DNA of 64,000 nucleotides from Desulfarculaceae bacterium. Lineage in GTDB: Bacteria > Desulfobacterota > Desulfarculia > Desulfarculales > Desulfarculaceae. The notes beneath the pieces are model-generated. The model made no database searches, was not told the origin of the DNA, and saw nothing but the letters and a program-made list of their open reading frames with translations. The stretch is taken from the NCBI GenBank assembly GCA_021737145.1, contig JAIPEN010000004.1, positions 248,001 to 312,000 of the forward strand, written 5' to 3'. Shown piece after piece: positions 51,979 through 60,454 of the stretch (the first letter of the stretch is position 1; every line of letters begins with the position of its first letter). Made by a program: the position numbers and the translations under genes.

Positions 51979-54234
51979 ATGACCACCCGTCCCGACCGCT
52001 TCACCCTCTCGCGCACCTCCTGGAGAGTCCTGCGCCTGGTCATACCCATTGCCTTTGTCCTGTCCATAGCCGTGCTCATGGGCATCGGGGTCTACGCCCT
52101 GAAGGCCAACAACCAGCTCATAGGCTCCTTTCAGATGGGTGAGCAGCACTTCCGGGCACTGGCCACCGCCGCCACCAAGGCCAGCAGCTATGTCAAGCGC
52201 GCCGAGGGCCACCTGCTCATGTACCTGGCCCTGCATCGTGAAACCGACAAGCGCAAATTCCCCCTCCGCCTGGCCTCCCTGCAACAGCAGTTGAACATCA
52301 TCGCCGACCAGAGCCGCAACTCCCACGCCATGGCCCTCCTAAGGGGAATGCGCCAGACCAGCGACAAGGTCGCGGTGCTGGGCCAACGGCTGATCGCCCT
52401 GCACGACCAGGCCATGGCCACCCCCCGCGGCTTCCAGGCCCCGGACCACGAGCTGCTTTTGACCGAGTTCCACCGGGAATCCTCCCTGGTGCGCAAGGTG
52501 GCCGTGGAGCTGGCTGCCCTGGAAATCGAGCTGCAAACCAAAACCATGCATACGGCCATCGGCATGGCCACTGGCCTCAAGGAGACCATGGCCGCGCTGA
52601 TCATCTTCGCCGGCATTTTCGCCCTGGGCTCGGGCACGGTCACCTATTGGTTCATCGTCAAGCTCAACCGCGAGATAGAGGGGCGCATCCGCTACGAGGA
52701 GCAGCTTCAGCAAAGCCAGGCCCGCATAAGGGCCATGTTCGACGCCACCGCCGACTCGGCCCTTCTTTTGGGCCCGGACTCCTCCATCCTGGACATCAAC
52801 CACATCGGCGCCCGCCGCCGGGGCCTGCGGCCGGAGCAAGTCATCGGCCGTTCCTGGAGCGAAAACCTGGGGCCGGAGCTGGCCCGCATGCGGGAGGGCT
52901 TCTTGGCCCAGGTCTTCACCACCGGGCAGCCGGTGGATTTCGAGGAGCAGATAAAGGGCACCTACTTCTCGGTGCGCATCTTCCCGGTGCTGGACAACCG
53001 GGGCCAGGTGGTGCAGGCCGCCTGCTACTCGCGGGACATAAGCTCCCAAAAGCTGGCTCAGCAAGAGCGGGAAAGGCTGGAAGCTCAGCTCAGGCAGTCC
53101 CAGAAGATGGAGGCGGTGGGCACCCTGGCCGGGGGCATCGCCCACGACTTCAACAACCTTCTGGCCACCATCATGGGCTTTTGCGAGCTGGCCCAGGAGG
53201 ACGCCCAGAAGGGGCGGGTCAATCCCGATGATCTTCAGCAGATCGTGGCCGCCGCCGAGCGGGGCAAGGACCTGGTGCAGCAGATCCTCGCCTTCAGCCG
53301 CAAGCAGGGCCCCCAGCTAATGCCCACCAGCCTCAACCAGGTGGTGGAACACACCATGAACCTGCTGCGGCGGCTTTTGCCCAAGATGATCCTCATCGAG
53401 GCCAACCTGGCCGCCAAGCTGCCCGAGGTTCTGGCCGATGCCACCCAGTTGGAGCAGGTGATCATGACCCTGGCCACCAACGCCCGGGACGCCATGCCCC
53501 AGGGCGGCACCCTGACCATCGCCACCGAATTGGTGAAGGTGGACCAATCCTACAGCCAGGTCCACCCCGAGTTGGCCCCCGGGGACCATGCGATGCTCAC
53601 CATCAGCGACGACGGCACGGGCATGCCCCCCGAGGTGAGCGAACACATCTTCGAGCCCTTTTTCACCACCAAGGACGTGGGCAAGGGCACCGGCCTGGGC
53701 CTTTCGGTGGCCTACGGCATCGTGCGCAACCACGGCGGAACCATCGAGCTGCGCAGCCGGACGGGCGGGGGCACTGTCTGCGAGATATGCCTGCCGGTGT
53801 ACCGGGGCGCCGGCGACCTCCCCTTGGCGGGCCAGGGCTCCTTACCCGCCGAGGGGCTGACCGGCGATGAGACCATTCTGCTGGTGGACGACGTGCCTTC
53901 GGTGCGTCAGGCGGAGAAGGAGAGGCTCACCAGGATGGGCTACCGGGTGCTTACCGCGGACAGCGGCGAGGAGGCCCTGAGCCTGTATGAAGACAGGGGC
54001 AATGACATCGGCCTGGTGATCATGGACCTGGGCATGCCGGGCATGGGCGGGCACCAGGCGATAAAGGCCATCCTGGCTCTAAACCCGCAAGCCAAGATAT
54101 TGGTGGCCAGCGGCTACGCGGCCAGCGACCAGGTGCGCGAGGCCGTGCAAGCGGGAGCGGCGGGCTACGTCATCAAGCCTTTCCACCAGAACGAGCTGCT
54201 GACCACGGTGCGTTTCCTTCTGGACGGCAAATAG
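51979..54234 (+). CDS. hybrid sensor histidine kinase with receiver domain
   Basis: 751 residues. Membrane helix (about 18-42), periplasmic helical sensor (about 43-208), second helix (about 209-232), PAS domain (about 250-365), then HisKA with His389 ([11 protein letters not shown]). HATPase_c follows with N box [10 protein letters not shown] and G boxes ISDDGTGMP and [13 protein letters not shown]. The C-terminal receiver has Asp683 (IMDLGMPGM). The partner regulator is not encoded nearby. The signal is unknown. Confidence 0.94.
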   Translation: MTTRPDRFTLSRTSWRVLRLVIPIAFVLSIAVLMGIGVYALKANNQLIGSFQMGEQHFRALATAATKASSYVKRAEGHLLMYLALHRETDKRKFPLRLASLQQQLNIIADQSRNSHAMALLRGMRQTSDKVAVLGQRLIALHDQAMATPRGFQAPDHELLLTEFHRESSLVRKVAVELAALEIELQTKTMHTAIGMATGLKETMAALIIFAGIFALGSGTVTYWFIVKLNREIEGRIRYEEQLQQSQARIRAMFDATADSALLLGPDSSILDINHIGARRRGLRPEQVIGRSWSENLGPELARMREGFLAQVFTTGQPVDFEEQIKGTYFSVRIFPVLDNRGQVVQAACYSRDISSQKLAQQERERLEAQLRQSQKMEAVGTLAGGIAHDFNNLLATIMGFCELAQEDAQKGRVNPDDLQQIVAAAERGKDLVQQILAFSRKQGPQLMPTSLNQVVEHTMNLLRRLLPKMILIEANLAAKLPEVLADATQLEQVIMTLATNARDAMPQGGTLTIATELVKVDQSYSQVHPELAPGDHAMLTISDDGTGMPPEVSEHIFEPFFTTKDVGKGTGLGLSVAYGIVRNHGGTIELRSRTGGGTVCEICLPVYRGAGDLPLAGQGSLPAEGLTGDETILLVDDVPSVRQAEKERLTRMGYRVLTADSGEEALSLYEDRGNDIGLVIMDLGMPGMGGHQAIKAILALNPQAKILVASGYAASDQVREAVQAGAAGYVIKPFHQNELLTTVRFLLDGK

Positions 54235-54236
54235 GC

Positions 54237-54425
54237 TCAGTCCAGCCGCACGATCTTGACCCGCTTGCCCAGCCAATCCATGGGCAGGTAGACCCGGCCG
54301 CTCTTGCCGCTGGCCGCCACCTGCTTCTCCACGATCTCCAGACCGTAGAGCTCGAACTTGACTGACCGGCTCTTGTGGCCGCGGCCTTGGCCGCCGCTGG
54401 CGGCCGCTTGCCCCTTGCTAGCCAA
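54237..54425 (-). CDS. DUF2080 family small protein
   Basis: 62 residues. After a ~20-residue variable start, VKFELYGLEIVEKQVAASGKSGRVYLPMDWLGKRVKIVRLD covers the whole DUF2080 motif. These small SpoVT/AbrB-like proteins are best known from archaeal transposon loci. It starts at TTG 54425 (GGGAAG upstream) and lies two bases from the convergent kinase gene. No transposase is nearby. Confidence 0.75.
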   Translation of the reverse strand: MASKGQAAASGGQGRGHKSRSVKFELYGLEIVEKQVAASGKSGRVYLPMDWLGKRVKIVRLD

Positions 54426-54502
54426 AACTTCCCGCCTTTACCAACCAGCCCCCCGCCTGGCAACAAGGGAAGGCCCCGCGCCCGGAGGCGAGGGGCCTGC
54501 TC

Positions 54503-56860
54503 TCATTCGTCCCGCTTCTTTTGTTTAAGGGCCATGAGCACCCGTTCCGGAGTGATGGGCAGCTCGGTGATGGTGACTCCGGTGGCGTCGTGCACCGCGT
54601 TCAAGATGGCCGGGATGGTGGGCATGATGGCCCCCTCCCCCACCTCCTTGGCCCCAAAGGGCCCGTTGGGCTCGCCCGACTCCACCACGATGCATCTCAT
54701 CCGGGGCATGTCCAGCACGGTGGGGATGTGGTACTCGCCCAGGGATGGATTGAGCACCCGGCCCTGGTCGTCGAACTTGACCTCCTCGAACATGGCCTCG
54801 CCCAGGCCCATGGACACCGAGCCCTCCATCTGGGCCTCCACCGAGGTCAGGTTGATGGCCTGGCCGCAGTCGTGGGCGTCGGTGATGTTGTCCACCGTGA
54901 CCTGGCCGGTCTCCAGGTCCACCGTGACCTCGGCCACCTGGGCCGAGCAGCCGTAGGCCGGCGAGGTCCCCACCGCCGCGCCCTTGAACTTGCCGCCCAG
55001 CACCGGTGGCTTGTACTTGCCGGTGCCCACGATGGTGCCCAGCTTGAGGTAGGCCATGCGGGCCGCCTCGGTGAAGGTCAGCTTGTCGCCCGAGGGCATT
55101 CCTCCCCAACCCCGGTGCTCCTTCAGATACTTGGTGCGCAGCGGCCCGAAATCCACCGCCTCGCCTTTGATCTCCACCACGCCGTCCTTGATGTCCAGGC
55201 GCTCTCTCTCCACGCCCAGCTCCCCGGCCAGGGCGGTGAGGATCATCTCCTTGACCTGCTCGCCCGCCTCGCGGGTGGCGTGGCCGGTCATCAGGGTGGT
55301 GCGCGAGGAGTAGGCCCCCAGGTCGATGCCGTAGTCCGTGTCGCCCGAGACCAGGCGCACCGCCTCCAGGGGGATGCCGATGGCCTCGGCCGCGATCATG
55401 GCCATGGTGGTGTCCGAGCCCTGGCCGATCTCCGCGGCGGCGGTCTTCACCAGCACCGTGCCGCCGTCCTCCTGCACCTTTATGGTCACGGTGCAATGGA
55501 AGGTCTCGGAGCGGTAGATGGGATAGCCGGCCCCGGACACGAAGAAGCCGGCCGCCATGCCGATGCCCTTGCCCGGGGGCAGCTTGCCCTTTTTGGCGTT
55601 CCAGTCCGAGCCGCCCTGCACCGCCTCCAGGCACTCCTTCATGCCCAGGGAGGACATGGACAGGTCGTTGCAGCTCACATCGCCGGTTTCCATGATGTTC
55701 TTGAGCCTGAGCTCGATGGGGTCCATGCCCAGCTCTTCGGCCACCAGGTCCATCTGCTGCTCAAAGCAGGCCCGGGCGGCCACCCCGCCGTGGCCCCGCT
55801 GGGCCCCGCAGGCGGGCTTGTTGGTGTAGACCCGGTACCCGTCGTACTTCATGTGGGGCAGCCGGTAGGGCGCGGCCAACAAAGACCCGGCGTAGTACAC
55901 CGTGGCGATGCCGAAAGAGCTGTAGGCCCCGCCCTCCAGATAGCAGGTGTGCTCCAGGGCCTTGATGATCCCGTCCTTGGTGTAGCCGGTTTTCATCACG
56001 TGCTTGAACTGGTGGCGGGCCCGGCAGTGCAAAAACACCTGCTCGCGGGACATGGCGATCTTCACCGGCCGGCCGGTTTTCATGGACAGAAGAGAAGATA
56101 GAATGTCGCAGGGCGAGGCCGAGGCCTTGGGCCCGAAGCCGCCGCCCACGTAGGGCTTGACCACCCGCACCTTGCCCACCGACAAGCCGGTGAGCATGGC
56201 GATGGTGCGCTGCACGTAGTGGGGCACCTGGGTGGAGGAGTACAGGGTCAGGTTCCCGCTGAGGTCGTGGACCGCCACCGAGCGCGGCGGCTCGATGAAG
56301 CCGCCGTCCTGGCGCTTGTTGACAAAGGTGTCGGTGCGGATCAGGTCGCTCTCGGCAAAGCCCCGGGCCACCTCGCCGAACTCCTGGTGCACCTCGGCGG
56401 TCAGGTTGCCCAGGTACTCCTGGTGGAGCTGGGGCGCGCCCTCGGCCGTGGCCTGGTCGATGTCGAGCACAAAAGGCAGAGGCTCGTATTCCACCTTGAT
56501 CAGCTCCAGGGCCTGGTGGGCGGTCTCCAGGTCCACGGCGGCCACGGCGGCCACCTCGTCGCCCACGTAGCGTACCCGGTCGATGGCCAGGATGTTTTCG
56601 TCGTAGCGGGCCGGGGACACGCCGTACTTGGTGTCCGGCACGTTGCCCGCCGTGAGCACCGCCTTGACCCCGGGCAGGGCCTCGGCGGCCGAGGTGTCGA
56701 TGCTTTTGATGCGGGCGTGGGCGTGGGGGCTCTGCAGGATGGCCCCGTGCAGCATGCCCTTGAATTGCATGTCATCCAGGTACACCGCCTTGCCGGTGAC
56801 CTTTTCCGGGCCGTCCAAACGCCGGGCCCGCGAGCCCACCACGGTGTAGTCACCGCCCAT
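54503..56860 (-). CDS. molybdenum hydroxylase, large molybdopterin-binding subunit (xanthine dehydrogenase family)
   Basis: 785 residues. Molybdopterin-binding segments are visible: YVGGGFGPKASA, GAQRGHGG, AAEIGQGSDTTMAMIAAEAIG and the late GEPNGPFGAKEVGEGA with the catalytic Glu. It forms a heterotrimer with the FeS and FAD subunits encoded upstream, hydroxylating or reductively dehydroxylating an aromatic or heterocyclic substrate. AAGGAG precedes ATG 56860, two bases after the FeS gene. Similarity to 4-hydroxybenzoyl-CoA reductase is possible but not proven. Confidence 0.9.
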   Translation of the reverse strand: MGGDYTVVGSRARRLDGPEKVTGKAVYLDDMQFKGMLHGAILQSPHAHARIKSIDTSAAEALPGVKAVLTAGNVPDTKYGVSPARYDENILAIDRVRYVGDEVAAVAAVDLETAHQALELIKVEYEPLPFVLDIDQATAEGAPQLHQEYLGNLTAEVHQEFGEVARGFAESDLIRTDTFVNKRQDGGFIEPPRSVAVHDLSGNLTLYSSTQVPHYVQRTIAMLTGLSVGKVRVVKPYVGGGFGPKASASPCDILSSLLSMKTGRPVKIAMSREQVFLHCRARHQFKHVMKTGYTKDGIIKALEHTCYLEGGAYSSFGIATVYYAGSLLAAPYRLPHMKYDGYRVYTNKPACGAQRGHGGVAARACFEQQMDLVAEELGMDPIELRLKNIMETGDVSCNDLSMSSLGMKECLEAVQGGSDWNAKKGKLPPGKGIGMAAGFFVSGAGYPIYRSETFHCTVTIKVQEDGGTVLVKTAAAEIGQGSDTTMAMIAAEAIGIPLEAVRLVSGDTDYGIDLGAYSSRTTLMTGHATREAGEQVKEMILTALAGELGVERERLDIKDGVVEIKGEAVDFGPLRTKYLKEHRGWGGMPSGDKLTFTEAARMAYLKLGTIVGTGKYKPPVLGGKFKGAAVGTSPAYGCSAQVAEVTVDLETGQVTVDNITDAHDCGQAINLTSVEAQMEGSVSMGLGEAMFEEVKFDDQGRVLNPSLGEYHIPTVLDMPRMRCIVVESGEPNGPFGAKEVGEGAIMPTIPAILNAVHDATGVTITELPITPERVLMALKQKKRDE

Positions 56861-56862
56861 GG

Positions 56863-57339
56863 CTAGCTCCTTTCCATCTTGGAGGCCGCGTCTTGCACCG
56901 CCTCCACGATCTTCTGGTATCCCGTGCAGCGGCACAGGTTGCCGCTGAGGGCCTGGCGAATCTCCCCGTCGCCGGGGTCGGGCACCTTGTCCAGCAGGGA
57001 CACCGCCGAGAGCACCATGCCCGGGGTGCAGAAGCCGCACTGCACCGCGCCGTGCTCCACCATGGCGTCCTGCACCGGGTGCAGCTGGTTGCCCTCGGCC
57101 ACTCCCTCGATGGTGGTGATGGCCTTGCCCGAGGCCTGCACGGCCAGCACCAGGCAGGAGTTGACCGGCTCGCCGTCCATGAGCACGGTGCAGGAGCCGC
57201 AGTCGCCCACCTCGCAGCCCTGCTTGGTCCCGGTGAGCTCCAGGTCCTCGCGCAGGGTCTGGGCCAGGGTGCGGTTGGGGGCGGCCAGCAGTTCATGGTC
57301 CTGGCCGTTGACCGTTAACACGATGCGCATCTTGTCCAT
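56863..57339 (-). CDS. molybdenum hydroxylase, [2Fe-2S] small subunit
   Basis: 158 residues. The plant-type ferredoxin cluster ligands are Cys42, Cys47, Cys50 and Cys62 (CEVGDCGSC ... NSC). The second cluster domain has CGFCTPG and CRCTG. It relays electrons between molybdenum and FAD. Length is normal for the family. The ATG at 57339 is preceded by GGAGGGG. Confidence 0.95.
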   Translation of the reverse strand: MDKMRIVLTVNGQDHELLAAPNRTLAQTLREDLELTGTKQGCEVGDCGSCTVLMDGEPVNSCLVLAVQASGKAITTIEGVAEGNQLHPVQDAMVEHGAVQCGFCTPGMVLSAVSLLDKVPDPGDGEIRQALSGNLCRCTGYQKIVEAVQDAASKMERS

Positions 57340-57349
57340 GATCCCCTCC

Positions 57350-58228
57350 CTACTGGCCCAAGGCCGCTTGCCAGGCCTGACCCAGGGCCCGCCGGGTGAG
57401 CACCTGAACCACCTCGCGGCGGTACTGGGCCGATCCCCGGTGATCGCTGATGGGTTTGGCGTCGGTTGCCGCGGCTTCGGCCGCCTGGGCAAACGCCTCT
57501 TCGCCCGCGGTCTGGCCGGTCAGGGCCGCCTCGGCCCCGGGGCTGAGCATGGGAACCGGAGCCACCGCGCCCAGGGCCACCTTGGCCTGCTTGATGGTCT
57601 TGCCGTCCGGCTCCAGCCATATGGCCGCGGCCACGTTGACCAGGGCGATCTCCAGGGCCTTGCGCAGGCCCAGCTTCTCGTAGCCCGCGCCCGAGCCCTC
57701 GGCGGGCCGGGGCAGGCTCAGGCCGGTCAGCAGTTCGCCTGGCTTTTTGGCGGTCTGGCCCGGGCCCAGGAAAAATTCGTCCAAGGGCAGCTCGCGGGGG
57801 CCGTCCGGCCCGGCCAACAGGGCCTTGGCGCCCAACACCAGCAGGGGGACGCACATGTCCGCCGCCGGGCGGGCGGTGCACACGTTGCCCCCCACGGTGG
57901 CCCGGTTGCGCACCTGGGGAGAGCCCAGGGAGGCCGCGCCCAGGGCCAGGGCTTGGGCCGCGCCGCTAAGCTCGCCACTGGCGGCCAGGGCCGAGGCGGT
58001 GAGGCGGGGCCCCACCACCAGCGAACCGTTGTCCGCGCCGATCTCTTCCAGACCGTCGATGCCCTCCAGGCCCACCAGATGCCGGGGCGCCAGCTTGCCG
58101 TGTTTCATATTGACCAGCAGATCGGTGCCCCCGGCGATGATCGCCGCCTGGTCCCCGTGCTGCCCCAGCACCTCCAGCGCCTCGGCCACGCTGGCCGGCT
58201 GGTGATAGCTGAACCTGGGTAGAAGCAT
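57350..58228 (-). CDS. molybdenum hydroxylase, FAD-binding middle subunit
   Basis: 292 residues of the CoxM/XdhB type. FAD contacts are AIIAGGTDLLVNMKHG and TVGGNVCTARPAAD. The protein lacks the additional four-cysteine loop that 4-hydroxybenzoyl-CoA reductase beta subunits use for a [4Fe-4S] cluster; only two Cys are seen, in the FAD segment. That argues for an oxidative hydroxylase rather than a benzoyl-CoA-type reductase. It lies 10 bp before the FeS subunit gene. Confidence 0.9.
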   Translation of the reverse strand: MLLPRFSYHQPASVAEALEVLGQHGDQAAIIAGGTDLLVNMKHGKLAPRHLVGLEGIDGLEEIGADNGSLVVGPRLTASALAASGELSGAAQALALGAASLGSPQVRNRATVGGNVCTARPAADMCVPLLVLGAKALLAGPDGPRELPLDEFFLGPGQTAKKPGELLTGLSLPRPAEGSGAGYEKLGLRKALEIALVNVAAAIWLEPDGKTIKQAKVALGAVAPVPMLSPGAEAALTGQTAGEEAFAQAAEAAATDAKPISDHRGSAQYRREVVQVLTRRALGQAWQAALGQ

Positions 58229-58303
58229 ATTTTGGCCTCCGGTGAGTGATGCGGGCCGGACCGGACCCGGTCCCGCGCCTGTATTGCGCGCCCCCGGGAG
58301 GGG

Positions 58304-58867
58304 CTACCGACCGCCCCAGCGCTGGTAAAGGTCGTGCTCCACGCCCAACATGTCCAGCGCCTTGCCGATGCTCTGATGTATCAGGTCCATGATGCTCTGG
58401 GGCTGATGATAAAAGGCCGGGATGGGAGGCAGGATGCAGGCCCCCAGTCCGGCCGCCTTGCTCATCAGCTCCAGGTGGCCCTGGTGCAGCGGGGTCTCGC
58501 GCACCATGAGCACCAGGGGCCGGCGTTCCTTGAGGCAAACGTCGGCCGCGCGGACGAGCAGGTTGTGGCTGAATGAATTGGCGATGGCCGAGAGGGTCTT
58601 GATGGTGCAGGGGGCCACCAGCATTCCCCGGTGGCGGAAGGAGCCGCTGGCCGGCGGGGCGGCCAGGTTGTCCACCTCGTAGACCCGCTCGGCCATGGCC
58701 TTGACCTGGTCCACTTCGTAGTCGGTCTCGATGGCCAGGTTGCGGGCTCCCGCCTCGCTCAGGATCAGATGGCAGGGTTGTCCCAGGCCGGAGAGCGCCT
58801 TGAGCGTCTCCACGCCGTAGATGACTCCGCTGGCTCCGGATATGCCCAGCAATATGGGTAAAGGCAA
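58304..58867 (-). CDS. ubiX: flavin prenyltransferase UbiX
   Basis: 187 residues. It makes prenyl-FMN, the cofactor of UbiD enzymes. Typical segments are LGISGASGVIYGVE, the SEAG motif, the GMLVAPCTIKTLSAIANS loop and MVRETPLHQGHLE. TTG start at 58867 with GGGAGG upstream. It sits between an LpdD-like gene and a molybdenum hydroxylase rather than with ubiD, which is at 23990. Confidence 0.93.
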   Translation of the reverse strand: MPLPILLGISGASGVIYGVETLKALSGLGQPCHLILSEAGARNLAIETDYEVDQVKAMAERVYEVDNLAAPPASGSFRHRGMLVAPCTIKTLSAIANSFSHNLLVRAADVCLKERRPLVLMVRETPLHQGHLELMSKAAGLGACILPPIPAFYHQPQSIMDLIHQSIGKALDMLGVEHDLYQRWGGR

Positions 58868-58879
58868 CTGATCCCTCCC

Positions 58880-59257
58880 TCAGGCGGACAGTTCGGCCAG
58901 CAGCAGCTCCACGAGCTCGTGGCTGTTGGCCTCCACCATTTCGATGGCTTCGCGCGCCAGGCCGTCCCAGTGGATGCCCGCGGTGAGCACCACCTTGACC
59001 CCGAGCTTTGACGAAAGCCGTTCTGCCATGGCCTGGGCCAGGCGGTCTTCCTTGTGGCCCAGGTAGGTGAACACCGAGGCGGTGGAGCTGGTGCGCGCGG
59101 GATCGGCCAGGCTGGGCCGGGGGGTGGCCATGGCCACGGCCCCGATGTGGGGGGACTCGCCGCCCCACACGTAAACCAGCAGGTCGGAACCGATCCACAC
59201 TGCCGCCGCCTCCAAGTTGTAGCGCTCGGCGCGGGTTTTTACTATGACCGTGGTCAT
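58880..59257 (-). CDS. LpdD-like protein, possible prenyl-flavin chaperone
   Basis: 125 residues. The pattern VAMATPRPSLADPARTSSTASVFTYLGHKEDRLAQAMAERL ... VVVLTAGIHWDGL resembles the small LpdD family encoded beside UbiD-type decarboxylases and proposed to deliver prenyl-FMN. It is 12 bp upstream of ubiX on the same strand, which fits. The family call is from memory of the motif and is moderately certain. Confidence 0.6.
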   Translation of the reverse strand: MTTVIVKTRAERYNLEAAAVWIGSDLLVYVWGGESPHIGAVAMATPRPSLADPARTSSTASVFTYLGHKEDRLAQAMAERLSSKLGVKVVLTAGIHWDGLAREAIEMVEANSHELVELLLAELSA

Positions 59258-59405
59258 GCCGGAAATAATTATCTCCTTGGTAGTATATACTTACCCGGTG
59301 GAGCCCCATTTCGCCGGAATTATCCGGCCCCTCCATGGGGTTGGGACCATGAAATCGGCTCCCTGGGCGGAATTATAGCCCACAAGGCGCGCGGAGGGCA
59401 GGGAC
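59258..59405. promoter_or_regulatory. divergent promoter region with AGTATATACT palindrome
   Basis: 148 bp separating two divergent operons. AGTATATACT at about 59281-59290 is a perfect 10-bp palindrome close to the LpdD-like start and could be a -10 region or operator. AAGGAG for that gene lies unusually far from its ATG. Confidence 0.35.
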
Positions 59406-59618
59406 ATGGCCCAAGATATGGAAATCACGGTCAACGGCATGATGGAGACCGTGCCCCGGGACAGCACCCTGGACTCGCTCATCGTGCTGTTCGAGGAGGA
59501 GCATCCCGAGCTCATCGCCGAACTCAACGGCCGCTTCGTGCACCGCCAGGACTACGCCGCCACCAAGGTGGGGCCGGGCGACCGGGTGGAGTTCATCAAC
59601 GCGGCGTTCGGGGGCTGA
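59406..59618 (+). CDS. MoaD/ThiS-like sulfur carrier protein
   Basis: 70 residues, beta-grasp type, ending in the Gly-Gly (FGG preceded by NAA) needed for adenylation and thiocarboxylation. GGAGGG precedes ATG 59406. It is followed one base later by an E1-like activating enzyme, so the two form a carrier/activator pair, probably for molybdopterin or another sulfur-containing cofactor. Confidence 0.88.
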   Translation: MAQDMEITVNGMMETVPRDSTLDSLIVLFEEEHPELIAELNGRFVHRQDYAATKVGPGDRVEFINAAFGG

Positions 59619-59619
59619 G

Positions 59620-60366
59620 ATGGCCGGGCGCTACGCGGTGCAGGAGCGCTTCGCCCCCCTGGGGCCCGAGGGCCAGATCCGCCTGGCCGGGTCCATGGCG
59701 GTGGTGGTGGGAGTGGGCGCCCTGGGCGGGCACTCGGCCCAGCTCTTGGCCCGGGCCGGGGTGGGCCGCTTGCGCCTGGTGGACCCGGATCGCCCCACCT
59801 TGGACAACCTGCACCGCCAAGTGCTCTACGACGAGCTGGACGTGGCCGCCCAAGCCCCCAAGGTGGAGGCGGCCGCCGCCCGGCTGAGCGCGGCCAACAG
59901 CGGCATCGCGGTGGAGCCCGTGGCCGAGGCCCTGGAGGCGGACAACGCGGCCCGGCTGCTGGACGGGGCCTCGGTGGTGCTGGACGGCCTGGACAACCCG
60001 GCCGGGCGCTACGTGCTCAACCGGGCCTGCGTGTCCCTGGGCATCCCCTGGGTGCATGCCGGGCTGGCCGGGTCCAGCGGGCAACTCTTGGTGGTTCGGC
60101 CGGGAAAGGGGCCCTGTTTGCAGTGCTGGGCCCCAGAGGAGCCCCGGGAGCCCCTGAAGCATAGCGTGGCCACCCACGGGGTGCTGGGGCCTCTGCCCGC
60201 CGTGCTGGGCGCCTTGCAGGCCAACGAGGCCATCAAGCTTCTGGCCGGGGCCGGGGACGCCCTGCTAAAGGGCATGCTCCTGGTGGAGCTGTGGCCGCCG
60301 CGCTTCCGGGAGCTGGCCTGGCCCGGGGCCTCGGCGCCCTGCCCGGCCTGCGGCAGCCGGTTCTAG
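59620..60366 (+). CDS. ThiF/MoeB/HesA-family E1-like adenylyltransferase
   Basis: 248 residues. The nucleotide-binding VVVGVGALGGHSAQLLARAGVGRLRLVD, DNLHRQVLY, the VLDGLDNPAGRY segment and the zinc-binding pairs CLQC and CPAC are all present. It would adenylate the C-terminal Gly-Gly of the adjacent carrier. It is slightly shorter than MoeB, and no rhodanese domain is attached. Confidence 0.9.
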   Translation: MAGRYAVQERFAPLGPEGQIRLAGSMAVVVGVGALGGHSAQLLARAGVGRLRLVDPDRPTLDNLHRQVLYDELDVAAQAPKVEAAAARLSAANSGIAVEPVAEALEADNAARLLDGASVVLDGLDNPAGRYVLNRACVSLGIPWVHAGLAGSSGQLLVVRPGKGPCLQCWAPEEPREPLKHSVATHGVLGPLPAVLGALQANEAIKLLAGAGDALLKGMLLVELWPPRFRELAWPGASAPCPACGSRF

Positions 60367-60454
60367 CTCCCTTTCCGCTACCCCCTTGGCGTGACGGCCG
60401 CCAGCCTCTACAATCTCTGACATGAATCCCAATCAGTTTGACGAGGCGGAATCC

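Noticed and set aside
57350..58228. 4-hydroxybenzoyl-CoA reductase beta subunit (HcrB)
   Set aside because: The extra four-cysteine loop expected for HcrB is absent, so only the general molybdenum-hydroxylase call is kept.
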